Shown in pieces: positions 1 to 8,026 of a stretch of 64,000 bases of DNA. Positions within the stretch are counted from its first letter, which is position 1; each line of letters begins with the position of its first letter. The notes under the pieces are model-generated. The model had not been told where the DNA came from. It saw only the letters and a list, made by a program, of their open reading frames with translations, and did not search any database. Where the stretch lies: the NCBI GenBank assembly GCA_965230275.1, contig CBDDKO010000002.1:1116001-1180000 (forward strand), given 5' to 3'. This stretch comes from JAJRRS01 sp965230275. Its GTDB lineage: Bacteria; Planctomycetota; Phycisphaerae; Phycisphaerales; Phycisphaeraceae. A program made the translations under genes and the position numbers.

Positions 1-735
1 CGCCTGGCTGGTCAGCCGCTCGAACTGTATGCGGAGCATGTTGACCACATCCACACGCGGCAGGACCTCGTCGATGCTATGCGAGATCTCGCAGCCCAGG
101 TCGGCGAAAGCCCCGGGGACGAGTGTCGGCGGGCCGACGAGGATGACCTTCGCGCCGAGCTTGAGCAGGCCGTAGACGTTGGATCGGGCGACCCGGCTGT
201 GGGTGATGTCGCCGACGATCGCGACCGTCAGGCCGGTGAAGTCGAAGGTATCGGTCCGGCCGGTGCGCTTGGCGATGGTGAGCATGTCCAGCAGGCCCTG
301 GGTCGGGTGCTCGTGCTGCCCGTCACCGGCGTTGACGACCGAACACTGGACGGATTGCGCCAGGTGTTTCGCGGCGCCGCTGTGATGGTGCCGGCAGACG
401 ATGACGTCCACGCCCATGGCCTCGATGTTGCGGGCGGTATCGACAAGCGTCTCGCCCTTGGAGACGCTCGATCCCTTGCCGGCCATCTCAAGCACGTCGG
501 CGGACAGGCGGCTGGCGGCGAGGTGGAAGCTGGCGCGGGTGCGCGTCGAGTCCTCAAAGAACAGATTGACGACGACACGGCCGCGCAGGGCGGGCACCTT
601 CTTGACGCTGCGCGTGGATACGCCTTCGAACCCCAGGGCGGTCGTCAACAGGAATCGGATGTCATCGGCGGACAGGTCTTCAAGACCCAAAAGGTGGTGG
701 TGAGGCCAGTGATACTCCGACTTGCTCTCGGCCAC
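1..735 (-). CDS. pyrB: Aspartate carbamoyltransferase catalytic chain, partial
   Basis: This gene encodes the cytosolic enzyme that condenses carbamoyl phosphate with aspartate, the committed step of pyrimidine synthesis. The 245 codons inside the window show the carbamoyl-phosphate loop STRTR (residues 63-67), the SKGET lysine loop near 92-96, the HHHSG segment near 116-120 and the HPTQGLLD motif near 143-150. The C-terminal part lies beyond the left edge. The chosen start is GTG at 735, with an AGGAAAGG ribosome binding site about 6 nt upstream. It begins 13 bases after the pyrR stop, so the two genes form a pyrRB operon. The family assignment is certain; only the start codon is inferred. 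Confidence 0.95.
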   Translation of the reverse strand, partial: MAESKSEYHWPHHHLLGLEDLSADDIRFLLTTALGFEGVSTRSVKKVPALRGRVVVNLFFEDSTRTRASFHLAASRLSADVLEMAGKGSSVSKGETLVDTARNIEAMGVDVIVCRHHHSGAAKHLAQSVQCSVVNAGDGQHEHPTQGLLDMLTIAKRTGRTDTFDFTGLTVAIVGDITHSRVARSNVYGLLKLGAKVILVGPPTLVPGAFADLGCEISHSIDEVLPRVDVVNMLRIQFERLTSQA

Positions 736-748
736 TTGAGGCCCTTTC

Positions 749-1333
749 CTACGCTTGTACCTGATTAGGTTCGTTGTACACCACGACCGCGTCGTAGCGG
801 TCGGTCGGTTGGATCATCACCTGCACCTTGGCGTCGGCGGCCGGGGCATCGGACGAGCCGTTGGCCATGTCCATCCCCACGAAGTCCGGCGCGATCGGCA
901 GTTCTCGGCCGCCGCGGTCCACCAGCACCGCCAGCCAGACGCGCTTGGGTCGGCCCAGGTCCATCAAGGATTGCAGCGCCGCACGGATACTCCGCCCGGT
1001 CATCAGCACGTCGTCGATCAAGACCACGTGCAGGCCGTCGATGGTGAAGTCGATCTCGGTCGTGCGGACCACCGGCTGGGGCCCGATCTCGGACAGGTCG
1101 TCCCGGTAGAGCGTGATATCCAGCGTCCCGACCCGTTCGGCGAAGGGATCGCCGTCGAGCTTTTCAGCCACACGCTGGGCGATCACGTCCCCCCGGCTGC
1201 GGACGCCGACCAGCGCCCAGCCGTCGGCATCGGGTGTATCCTTGGATGAGATAGCGGCCTGGATGTCATCGCCAAGCGAATCGATCAGCCGTTGGAACTC
1301 GTCACCCTCAGCAAGCCTGCGCATGACACGCAT
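749..1333 (-). CDS. pyrR: Bifunctional pyr operon regulator / uracil phosphoribosyltransferase PyrR
   Basis: PyrR-family protein of 194 aa with a type I phosphoribosyltransferase fold. The PRPP-binding loop VVLIDDVLMTGRS lies at residues 103-115, and the upstream GVRSRG segment is typical of the family. In Firmicutes PyrR binds pyr mRNA to control attenuation and also converts uracil to UMP. The gene lies directly upstream of pyrB, which fits that role. I could not find a PyrR-binding loop in the 112-base leader, so the mode of control here is open. A second ATG lies three codons downstream (1324) and could be the real start. Confidence 0.93.
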   Translation of the reverse strand: MRVMRRLAEGDEFQRLIDSLGDDIQAAISSKDTPDADGWALVGVRSRGDVIAQRVAEKLDGDPFAERVGTLDITLYRDDLSEIGPQPVVRTTEIDFTIDGLHVVLIDDVLMTGRSIRAALQSLMDLGRPKRVWLAVLVDRGGRELPIAPDFVGMDMANGSSDAPAADAKVQVMIQPTDRYDAVVVYNEPNQVQA

Positions 1334-1375
1334 GGTAGCGGAGTGAGTAGAGCGTGCAACTCAGTGTTGCTGGCA

Positions 1376-1437
1376 TAAGTATTTGCCTAATCCCGCCAAG
1401 GAAGGCAAGCCATCATCCCTGACTCTACAAATACTTA
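1376..1437. repeat. Inverted repeat between defence-like operon and pyrR
   Basis: TAAGTATTTG at 1376-1385 is matched exactly in inverted orientation at 1428-1437. A nested pair, TTGCCT (1383-1388) and AGGCAA (1403-1408), lies inside. The element sits downstream of the TOPRIM-like gene and upstream of pyrR on the minus strand. It may be a weak terminator, a leader structure for pyrR, or a boundary of the low-GC island. Confidence 0.5.
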
Positions 1438-1445
1438 CCTACTCG

Positions 1446-2099
1446 TTACAACTTGGAGACGGCGCAATCCCTGAGCACCTGTGCCAAAGGAGCAAACCCG
1501 CCAGGAAACCATTTCTCCAGTTCGGGTATGTGTTGCACAACCCGTAGAGCTGCATCTTTCATCTTTGTAGTTTCAATATCGAGGTTGGGATTACTCGTGC
1601 CATACAGTTGATCTTTCAGCTCTCTAACCGTAAAGAGAGGCATGCTCTCTTGCATCGCTTGCTCCCATTGAACTTCTCCCACATGTCGATCGATGCCGCA
1701 TAATAGCCACGCTTCGATAGCTGGCACGGCAAGCCCTATCGCTGTGGTTATCTCAGGAACCTGACCGCTATTGTTACTCAGTGACGCGCGGGTTTCGTCT
1801 ATAACACTACGGGCTCGACAAAACCGGCACAGTTGCACATCCGGTTGATTGGCAACGTGATCTGAACGATGTACTGGCGTGGAGTCGGAATCTACAACGA
1901 ACACCAATACATCTGCTTCTTGGCGAAAGAAAACAGCGCGGTAAATGATCCCAAGGTCTCTTAATGCAGCATCTACGCCGCCAGAGCGCACTTGCAAAGG
2001 GTTAGTAACAAATTCCGCACTTTCACCTAAGAGCGCTTTTGTAATAATGCGTAGCGCTGCTTCATCTGCAGGAGATTCGCTGACAACCAGTACCTTCAT
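1446..2099 (-). CDS. TOPRIM-like (DUF4276-like) protein, putative nuclease partner of the upstream ATPase
   Basis: Protein of 217 aa with a TOPRIM-like layout: the first strand ends in the acidic loop SESPADE (E8, D12), and a second hydrophobic strand ends in DSD (D70, D72), the two metal-binding positions of the fold. A CRFC pair at 91-94 and a PAIEAWLL segment at 126-133 recall DUF4276/OLD-type proteins. I chose ATG 2099 because it overlaps the ATPase stop as ATGA, which indicates translational coupling. GC content is clearly lower than in the flanks. By analogy with OLD and PARIS systems, it is probably a nuclease released or directed by the ATPase. That function is inference; the fold call rests on motifs only. 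Confidence 0.6.
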   Translation of the reverse strand: MKVLVVSESPADEAALRIITKALLGESAEFVTNPLQVRSGGVDAALRDLGIIYRAVFFRQEADVLVFVVDSDSTPVHRSDHVANQPDVQLCRFCRARSVIDETRASLSNNSGQVPEITTAIGLAVPAIEAWLLCGIDRHVGEVQWEQAMQESMPLFTVRELKDQLYGTSNPNLDIETTKMKDAALRVVQHIPELEKWFPGGFAPLAQVLRDCAVSKL

Positions 2100-3187
2100 G
2101 TTCGCAATGGTACCCCACCGAACACCCCTGTGTACCATGCTTCACCCAATGCGGCATCACCGAGGATATCCTGCCAGTTCTTGATGTCTGTTAGGCGCAT
2201 AAACGTGGCAACGCCACCCTCTTTGTTAGCGATGACCACATGCTCAGGATGATCTTTGAACAGGTCAATCATGTATGGCGAATGCGTAGTCACGATCACC
2301 TGGACAGGTGGTCGTGACTCACCGAAGTTCTCGGGATATGCCAGACGATAGAGAGCGTCTTTCACGTCTCTAAGCAAACGAGGATGCAAGCCGCGGTCCG
2401 GCTCCTCTAAGCCTATAAGTACTGGAGGGTCGGGATAATAAGTGATTGTAAGAAGAGCGAGAGTCAGGAGAGTTCCATCAGATAAATCAGCAGCGGACAC
2501 CTTCTTTTTACTACCTCTGAGTCGTAGCGCTAGCGACTTCTTTGATTGCACTCGGTCAAACGCGATCTGATCGAACTCAGGCATCCAACGTATCAAGTCT
2601 TTCTGCAGCCGATTGAACCGATCGCGATCAGCGTCATCAAGAGCGTCTAATACGGCAGCCAAATTTGACCCAGACTCATCAAGCGCAAGCGTATCGTCAA
2701 TAGGAGCCGGTAATTTGAGCAATTCACTCTGTAGCGAAAAGATCTGCATCCGCGACAACCGACGTATAAGTGCCGATGCCTCTTTCCCAGCGATAGCCAC
2801 ATGTTCACTGCGAACATGTTCGAGTTTAGGGTTATTATCACGAGAGAAAACTAGTTTGCTGGATACCCCTGAATGGGGCCCTTCACCCCACTTCAATTCA
2901 ATCTCTGAAGACATACTGGGGGGCTCATTGGGCCCAACCTTGCTTGCAACGTCGCCATAGGACATTTCCTGTGAAATCACCCTCCCACCACCTATACCAA
3001 AAGCAGCGGCCAGAGAGGCAGGAAGTGTAGCTATGACTTTGTTATAGGGATGTGATAAAACCCTCAAGGCCTCAAGAGCAGTAGACTTGCCACTTCCATT
3101 GGGTCCAATCAACAAAGTAAACCGATCGAGCGGCAGCATCGTGTCGCGTAATACTTTGAAGTTCTTGAACTTGATGGACTCAATCAT
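2096..3187 (-). CDS. AAA_21-type ATPase of a putative two-gene defence operon
   Basis: SMC/ABC-like ATPase of 363 aa. The Walker A motif GPNGSGKS is at 28-35, a degenerate signature LSDG at 235-238, the Walker B run VLIGLEEPD at 256-264 and the H-loop TTHS at 300-303. There are no membrane segments and no fused TOPRIM domain, because the TOPRIM-like partner is encoded by the next, overlapping gene. Such ATPases act as sensors or regulators in OLD, PARIS, Septu and retron-associated defence systems. An AGGTG ribosome binding site precedes the ATG. The operon is low in GC and lies between housekeeping genes, which suggests acquisition by transfer. The ATPase call is firm; the defence role is inferred. 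Confidence 0.8.
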   Translation of the reverse strand: MIESIKFKNFKVLRDTMLPLDRFTLLIGPNGSGKSTALEALRVLSHPYNKVIATLPASLAAAFGIGGGRVISQEMSYGDVASKVGPNEPPSMSSEIELKWGEGPHSGVSSKLVFSRDNNPKLEHVRSEHVAIAGKEASALIRRLSRMQIFSLQSELLKLPAPIDDTLALDESGSNLAAVLDALDDADRDRFNRLQKDLIRWMPEFDQIAFDRVQSKKSLALRLRGSKKKVSAADLSDGTLLTLALLTITYYPDPPVLIGLEEPDRGLHPRLLRDVKDALYRLAYPENFGESRPPVQVIVTTHSPYMIDLFKDHPEHVVIANKEGGVATFMRLTDIKNWQDILGDAALGEAWYTGVFGGVPLRT

Positions 3188-3214
3188 GATTGCACCTAAT
3201 TGCTAACAGATTAG

Positions 3215-3286
3215 ATCATAAGCTGTAGTGTGTCCACAATGACAATGAAATAGCCATGTACTAGGTCATCACCTAGGAACATTGTC
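3215..3286 (-). promoter_or_regulatory. Possible promoter and palindromic operator of the ATPase-TOPRIM operon
   Basis: On the minus strand TTGTCA (3245-3240) and TATGAT (3220-3215) resemble -35 and -10 boxes, but the 19-nt spacing is long. The -35 overlaps a nested palindrome: GACAATG at 3241-3247 pairs with CATTGTC at 3280-3286, enclosing CTAGGT-catc-ACCTAG at 3261-3276. This could be a repressor operator, or the terminator of the lipoprotein gene that ends at 3348. Confidence 0.35.
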
Positions 3287-3347
3287 TATATATGGATATC
3301 GGTTGTATATTGGTGGCAATCCCGGCATAACTGTGACGAGAAACAGG

Positions 3348-4523
3348 CTATTTCCCTGGGCGGTGGACCAGTGCGCCGTCGGACGTGATCTGGATCGGGA
3401 TCGATGTCTCGTCGCGCGTCCCGCCGTTCTCGTCGTAGATGCGGACCTTCAGGTGGTACTCACCCAGCGCCAGCTTGCCCGGCAGCGTCACCAACTGCAC
3501 GACGAAGAAGTCTCGGCGTTGGTTCTTCGACACATCCACGATCTGCACCGGCTCGTGGCTCCAGACCTCGAACCCGCTGGATTCGTAGAGCTCCAGCTCC
3601 TGACGCAGGCGGACCTCGTAGCCCTCGCCGGTGTTGCTCAAGGCCGGCTTGAAGTCGTCAAGCTCGACGTAGACGATGATCTTCTGATCACGCCCGGCGG
3701 GGAAGCTGCGATCGGGGAAGCTGTCGTACACGCCGTAGCCCAGCACCTTTTCGCAGAGCTCGATCGAGCGGATCGAGATGGGCTGATCCCCGAAGACCTC
3801 GTCGAGCCGGCCGGCGACGGCGTCCTGATCGATCACGCCATCGGGCGCGAGCGCCTGGTCACGCAGCGCGGAGACCGCTTGGTGATACCGCTGGACCCGG
3901 TCCTGATCGCTAGGTGAAAGCGGGGCGAGCAGCGACCAATCCAGCTCGCCGTGTGGCCCGGCGACGCCGATGGTGGCTGCGGTGATGGCCTTGGAGAGGT
4001 TCGTTTCGTCGCTGTGCTTGATCGCCTTGATCAATTGCTGATGGGCCTGGGATTGTGTGAGGGTAGTGGGCGAACCGTTGCTTGAGGGGGGCGGTGTAAT
4101 CGTCGTGACGACCTCGGGCTTGACGGGATCATGTACAGCCGCGCCGGCTGAGCCCGCTTGCACCTCGGTGTGAGCCGTGTCCGTAACACGCTGTGTGCTG
4201 ACGGTGCTATGGGTCGGCTCGATCGGTGTATTGGCCTTGGGCTCGGCGGCGATGTCGCGCCAGATGATCTCGCGCGGCGGCTGAGCCGGGGGGCTGGTAG
4301 CCGTCGTCCGCGATGCCTCAGCGATCCGGCGGGCCTGCTCGGCAGCCTGCTTCGACAGGGCGTCGACCTGCGGATCATCAGCCTGTGTGTCCGCCTCCGG
4401 TTCGATATAGCCCGACGGCGAGGGTGCCGGGTCATACATCGACAGCCCGGCCTCCTGACAGCCAACCGCCAGGGTCATACCCATCGTCAGTACACCACAA
4501 CCGAAATAGGACGTGCGCTGCAT
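3348..4523 (-). CDS. Hypothetical lipoprotein
   Basis: Predicted lipoprotein of 391 aa. The N-terminus has a hydrophobic stretch ending in a lipobox-like LAVGC, so the mature protein probably begins at that cysteine and is anchored in a membrane. A Pro/Thr/Ser-rich linker covers roughly residues 30-150. The C-terminal half is predicted to be beta-rich. I chose ATG 4523 because it follows AGGAGG at good spacing; a longer reading frame begins upstream. I recognise no named domain. It stands alone between the low-GC island and holA. Confidence 0.7.
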   Translation of the reverse strand: MQRTSYFGCGVLTMGMTLAVGCQEAGLSMYDPAPSPSGYIEPEADTQADDPQVDALSKQAAEQARRIAEASRTTATSPPAQPPREIIWRDIAAEPKANTPIEPTHSTVSTQRVTDTAHTEVQAGSAGAAVHDPVKPEVVTTITPPPSSNGSPTTLTQSQAHQQLIKAIKHSDETNLSKAITAATIGVAGPHGELDWSLLAPLSPSDQDRVQRYHQAVSALRDQALAPDGVIDQDAVAGRLDEVFGDQPISIRSIELCEKVLGYGVYDSFPDRSFPAGRDQKIIVYVELDDFKPALSNTGEGYEVRLRQELELYESSGFEVWSHEPVQIVDVSKNQRRDFFVVQLVTLPGKLALGEYHLKVRIYDENGGTRDETSIPIQITSDGALVHRPGK

Positions 4524-4632
4524 AGTGCCTCCTGCATGCTCAGCCGAGGATTCGGCTAACGGTTCATCCATGAACCTCCCCCGCTCCCGCCAAGGCGTCT
4601 GATCGCCAAACGGGCGCAGGGTACAACGATCG

Positions 4633-5679
4633 CTACCTTACCGTATCGGCCAGACGCACGCAGAAGCATTCGAGATTCCGCTGGGCGTTGCCCAGGCCGC
4701 TCTTGGACCGCCGGTCCGCCTCCAGGGCGTCGTCAAACGCCGACAGCAGGGCCTGCGGGTCCATCCGACACAGCACCCCCATGAATAGCTGCAAACGCGG
4801 GCCCCAGAGCTTCAGTTCCTTGGCGATCACGCCCTCCGGCACCCCGGAGCGCTTCATCATCGCCGCCACGTTCAGCTTCCGCACCAGGTCGGCTACGAAG
4901 TACATCACCAGCACCTCGGCCTGACCGGCCAGGTCCACCAGTTCATTGACCTTGCTAATCGCCCCCCCGGAAGCTCCGCCCCCCGATACCCCGGATGCCC
5001 CCGACCGGCTGGACAGCCCGGTCAGCACCGCTTCCTGGACCTCCCAGGCCTTCTCGTCACTGCTCTTGCCGACCACCTGCTCGACCAGGCCACGGACGAT
5101 CGGCTCGCCCTTCCCGGCCATCAGCGCCAGCTTCGCCAATTCGCTATCCAGCGTCATCAGCTCCGGGCCCAGACGGTCCACCAGCAGCCCCGCCGCCGCC
5201 GGCTCGATCGGGCAGCCGTGTTCGGTCGGACAACGCTTGACCAACCAGCTCTTGGCCTCGGCCGGCTTGAGCGGTTCGCACTTGATCACACACCCGACCT
5301 TGGCGATCAGCTTGTCGAGCGTCCCCTTGTTCCACGAATCACTACGCAGGACCAGTGTCGCGTGATCCACCGGCTTCTCGGCGTAGCGCTCCAGCGCCTT
5401 GCGGTGTTCCTTGACGAAGTCCTGCGCCTCATCGACCAGGACGATCTTGTGGTGCTGCATCAGGGCGTAGCTGCGCAGCTCGTCGAGGATGTCGGCAAGC
5501 GTCGCATTCGGGCCGTGGAAGGTGAATGTTTCGGTCTCGCCGTGGGCCTGATGGAGCGTGTCGCGGAGGTCCTGGAGGTAGCGCGACTTGAGCCACTGCT
5601 CCTGGCCGTGCAGCGCGCAGATGCGCGTGTCGGCGGTGAAGCTCGGGGCTTTGGATTTAGCGGGTGCGCGTTTGGCCAT
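4633..5679 (-). CDS. holA: DNA polymerase III delta subunit
   Basis: HolA-family protein of 348 aa. It acts in the clamp-loader complex that opens the sliding clamp at the replication fork. The N-terminal half has a RecA-like AAA+ arrangement without a functional Walker A, as expected for delta. Family segments include LVDEAQDF near 80, TLVLRSD near 109 and the C-terminal helical collar region. A lysine-rich leader (about 15 residues) precedes the fold. A Gly/Ser/Ala-rich linker lies near residue 235. ATG 5679 is the only sensible start. The gene is followed 18 bases before its own start by the mgtE stop, so the two may be co-transcribed. Confidence 0.88.
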   Translation of the reverse strand: MAKRAPAKSKAPSFTADTRICALHGQEQWLKSRYLQDLRDTLHQAHGETETFTFHGPNATLADILDELRSYALMQHHKIVLVDEAQDFVKEHRKALERYAEKPVDHATLVLRSDSWNKGTLDKLIAKVGCVIKCEPLKPAEAKSWLVKRCPTEHGCPIEPAAAGLLVDRLGPELMTLDSELAKLALMAGKGEPIVRGLVEQVVGKSSDEKAWEVQEAVLTGLSSRSGASGVSGGGASGGAISKVNELVDLAGQAEVLVMYFVADLVRKLNVAAMMKRSGVPEGVIAKELKLWGPRLQLFMGVLCRMDPQALLSAFDDALEADRRSKSGLGNAQRNLECFCVRLADTVR

Positions 5680-5703
5680 GGGTAAGATGATAACGGGTAA
5701 AGG

Positions 5704-7095
5704 CTAGTTGCCGGTGACGGCTATCCTTGATAGCAGCATCGTCGCAAACAGCAATACGATGAAGAAGCTGAACAGGTCCACCACGGTGGTGACGACCGGC
5801 CCGGAGGCCATCGCGGGGTCGAGCCCGATCTTTCGCAGCGCAAGCGGCGCGGTGCCGCCGACGGCCTTGGCGATCAGGATCACGATCGGGATCGCCCCAC
5901 CAACCACGACGCCCAGATAGAAGTCGCTCTGCCAGACCCAGACGGTCAGCAGCAGCAACAGCCCGAGCACGATCCCCGCCAACAAGGCGAGCGTCGCTTC
6001 CTTGATCAGCACACGCATATAGTCGCCCGGCATCACCAGGCCCAGCGACACCTCACGCAGCGACACCCCCACCGCCTGGTTCCCCCCGCTGCCGCACAGC
6101 CCCGCGACCACCGGCAGGAACATCGCCAGCACCGGCAGCTTGTCGACGGTATCGATGAACAGGTGGATCACACTCGCCGAGATCAGCAGCAGCACCATGA
6201 TCGGCAGCAGAAACGCCAGCCTGCGTAGCAGCCTCGAACCCAGCGGCATCGACCGGAACTCCTCACCCGCGACGATACCCGCGACCTTCAGCAGGTCTTC
6301 GTTGGCTGAATCACTCAACGCCTCCTGCACCGCCGCGCGTTGCACGACGCCGACGAGCTTGTCATCCGGATCGACGACCGGAATCGCCGAGAAGTCTACA
6401 CGGTCAAACACCGCCTCCAGATCGTCCAGCGGTTCATCGACCGGCACAAACTGCGGCGTCTTGATGGTCAGGTCTGTCAGCTTCCGGCCCGGCAGCGCCA
6501 TGACAAGGCTGCGCATCGTGATCACGCCCTTGAACGTGCCCGCCTCATCGATCAGGTAGGCGTAGCGGACTTCGTACTCGTTGTATTCCTGCACGTTGGA
6601 GCGCAGGTCGGCGATCACGTCGTCCACGCCCTGATCGTCCCGGTACGCCAGGTACTCGGTGATCATCAGGCCGCCGGCCGTGTCTTCGTCGTACTTCAGG
6701 CGCTCCCGGGCGTCCTCGGCCTCGGCCGGGTCCATCTTGTCGAGGATCGCCTCGGCGTTTTCGTCGTCGAGCTCAGCGAGCACGTCGGTCTGCTCGTCCG
6801 AGTCCATCTCGTCCACGATGGCGGCGGCGTCCACCGGCTCGAGCTGCTCGATCATGTCGGCGGCATGCTCGTCGACGAAGTGCTCCATCAGGTCGGCGGC
6901 GAAGTCCGCATCCACATGCGACAGCTCCGAGAGCATCCGCGTCCGGCGGTCCTCGTCCAGGCTCGCGATCGTGTAGGTCGTATCCTCCGGAGGCAGCTCG
7001 CGCACGAACGACGCGATCTGTTCGGCGATGCCGGCGTCGATGACATCAGCCAGCCGCTGGGTCAGGTCGGGTTGGGTGTGTGCTTCATCCGGCAT
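5704..7095 (-). CDS. mgtE: Magnesium transporter MgtE
   Basis: Inner-membrane Mg2+ channel of about 463 aa with the full MgtE layout: an acidic N-domain of superhelical repeats, two CBS domains (about residues 140-260, including the GVITMRSL and VGVVQRAAV segments) and a C-terminal five-helix membrane domain. The conserved pore-region sequence with ASGP, TT and a following Asp lies in the last 40 residues. Mg2+ binding to the acidic N and CBS domains closes the channel in characterised members. An upstream in-frame TTG at 7137 overlaps the surE stop as TTGA and could instead be used by coupling; ATG 7095 is a choice between weak sites. Confidence 0.92.
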   Translation of the reverse strand: MPDEAHTQPDLTQRLADVIDAGIAEQIASFVRELPPEDTTYTIASLDEDRRTRMLSELSHVDADFAADLMEHFVDEHAADMIEQLEPVDAAAIVDEMDSDEQTDVLAELDDENAEAILDKMDPAEAEDARERLKYDEDTAGGLMITEYLAYRDDQGVDDVIADLRSNVQEYNEYEVRYAYLIDEAGTFKGVITMRSLVMALPGRKLTDLTIKTPQFVPVDEPLDDLEAVFDRVDFSAIPVVDPDDKLVGVVQRAAVQEALSDSANEDLLKVAGIVAGEEFRSMPLGSRLLRRLAFLLPIMVLLLISASVIHLFIDTVDKLPVLAMFLPVVAGLCGSGGNQAVGVSLREVSLGLVMPGDYMRVLIKEATLALLAGIVLGLLLLLTVWVWQSDFYLGVVVGGAIPIVILIAKAVGGTAPLALRKIGLDPAMASGPVVTTVVDLFSFFIVLLFATMLLSRIAVTGN

Positions 7096-7133
7096 CCGCT
7101 GTCTCGTCTGTGTCCCGACCGGCCGATCGGCCG

Positions 7134-7910
7134 TCAACCGATGTAATCACGCCACTGCGGCAGCTGCGTGTTGTCCGTCACGTCATGCTCCAACGGCGTG
7201 ATTGTAATGTAACCGTCAAACACTGCCGCCACGTCCGTCCCGGGCTCCCGCTGCTTGAACGTCATCGCGTTGCAGACCCGGTAGTTGAACGACCCGTCTT
7301 CCCCGGGCGTGATCTCGTACTCATCAACCATCCCGCTCGTCGAAATAGGCGCGACTTTCATCCCTACCGGCTCCGCCCCGCCGTCGAGGATGGGGACATT
7401 GATGTTGACCACGGTGTGATTCGTCATCGGCCCGGACAGGACGCGCTTGATCGCCTGCCGTGCATACTTGGCCGACGCCTCCCAGGGGATCGAGTCCCAG
7501 TCCTTCACGTGCTGGCTCACCGCGATGGCGGGCAACCCCATGAACGCCGCCTCCCGTGCCGCGCCGACCGTGCCGGAGTAGATCACGTTGACCCCGATGT
7601 TCGCCCCGGCGTTGATCCCGCTGATAACCAGGTCAATCGGCCCCGGCACGAGGTGCGCGATCGCGAGCTTCACGCAGTCGGCAGGCCGAGCGTCGACGCT
7701 GGTGCCGACAAAATCCTCGAAGCCCTCACCGCCTGGCCCGGGGTGTTTGGCGACCTGGATCGGCCGATGAAAAGTCACTGCGTGGCTCGTCGCCGACTGC
7801 ACCACCTTCGGTGCTACCACGTGCACCTCACCCAGGTCCTTGATCGCCTTGTAAAGCGCCAGGATGCCTGGTGCCTCGATGCCGTCGTCATTGGTCAGGA
7901 GGATACGCAT
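7134..7910 (-). CDS. surE: 5'/3'-nucleotidase SurE
   Basis: SurE-family metal-dependent phosphatase of 258 aa that removes phosphate from nucleoside monophosphates. The N-terminus RILLTNDDG carries the metal-binding Asp pair (residues 8-9), and SGINAGANIG near residue 97 supplies the active-site loop. Length is typical. The stop overlaps the possible TTG start of mgtE, so surE, mgtE and holA run as one minus-strand group. The start codon ATG 7910 is preceded only by a C-rich tract with no clear ribosome binding site. Confidence 0.95.
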   Translation of the reverse strand: MRILLTNDDGIEAPGILALYKAIKDLGEVHVVAPKVVQSATSHAVTFHRPIQVAKHPGPGGEGFEDFVGTSVDARPADCVKLAIAHLVPGPIDLVISGINAGANIGVNVIYSGTVGAAREAAFMGLPAIAVSQHVKDWDSIPWEASAKYARQAIKRVLSGPMTNHTVVNINVPILDGGAEPVGMKVAPISTSGMVDEYEITPGEDGSFNYRVCNAMTFKQREPGTDVAAVFDGYITITPLEHDVTDNTQLPQWRDYIG

Positions 7911-7972
7911 GGGGGGATTGTAACTTGTATGCCTGTATCTGTTGGGATGGATGCCAGACCGGTAAGTGCATG

Positions 7973-8003
7973 AAAAAGGCCGACCCGTGGATGGGCCGGC
8001 CTT
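7973..8003 (-). terminator. Rho-independent terminator of the ribosomal operon
   Basis: On the minus strand an 11-bp stem (AAGGCCGGCCC with GGGTCGGCCTT, one G-T pair, loop of 6) is followed by a run of Ts. It lies 24 bases after the rplQ stop, which is the expected end of the long S10-spc-alpha transcript. Confidence 0.85.
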
Positions 8004-8026
8004 GGTATTTGATCACATGTTGTGTG

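Noticed and set aside
1334..1445. PyrR-responsive attenuator before pyrR
   Set aside because: The leader has an inverted repeat but no recognisable PyrR-binding loop and no terminator with a T-run.
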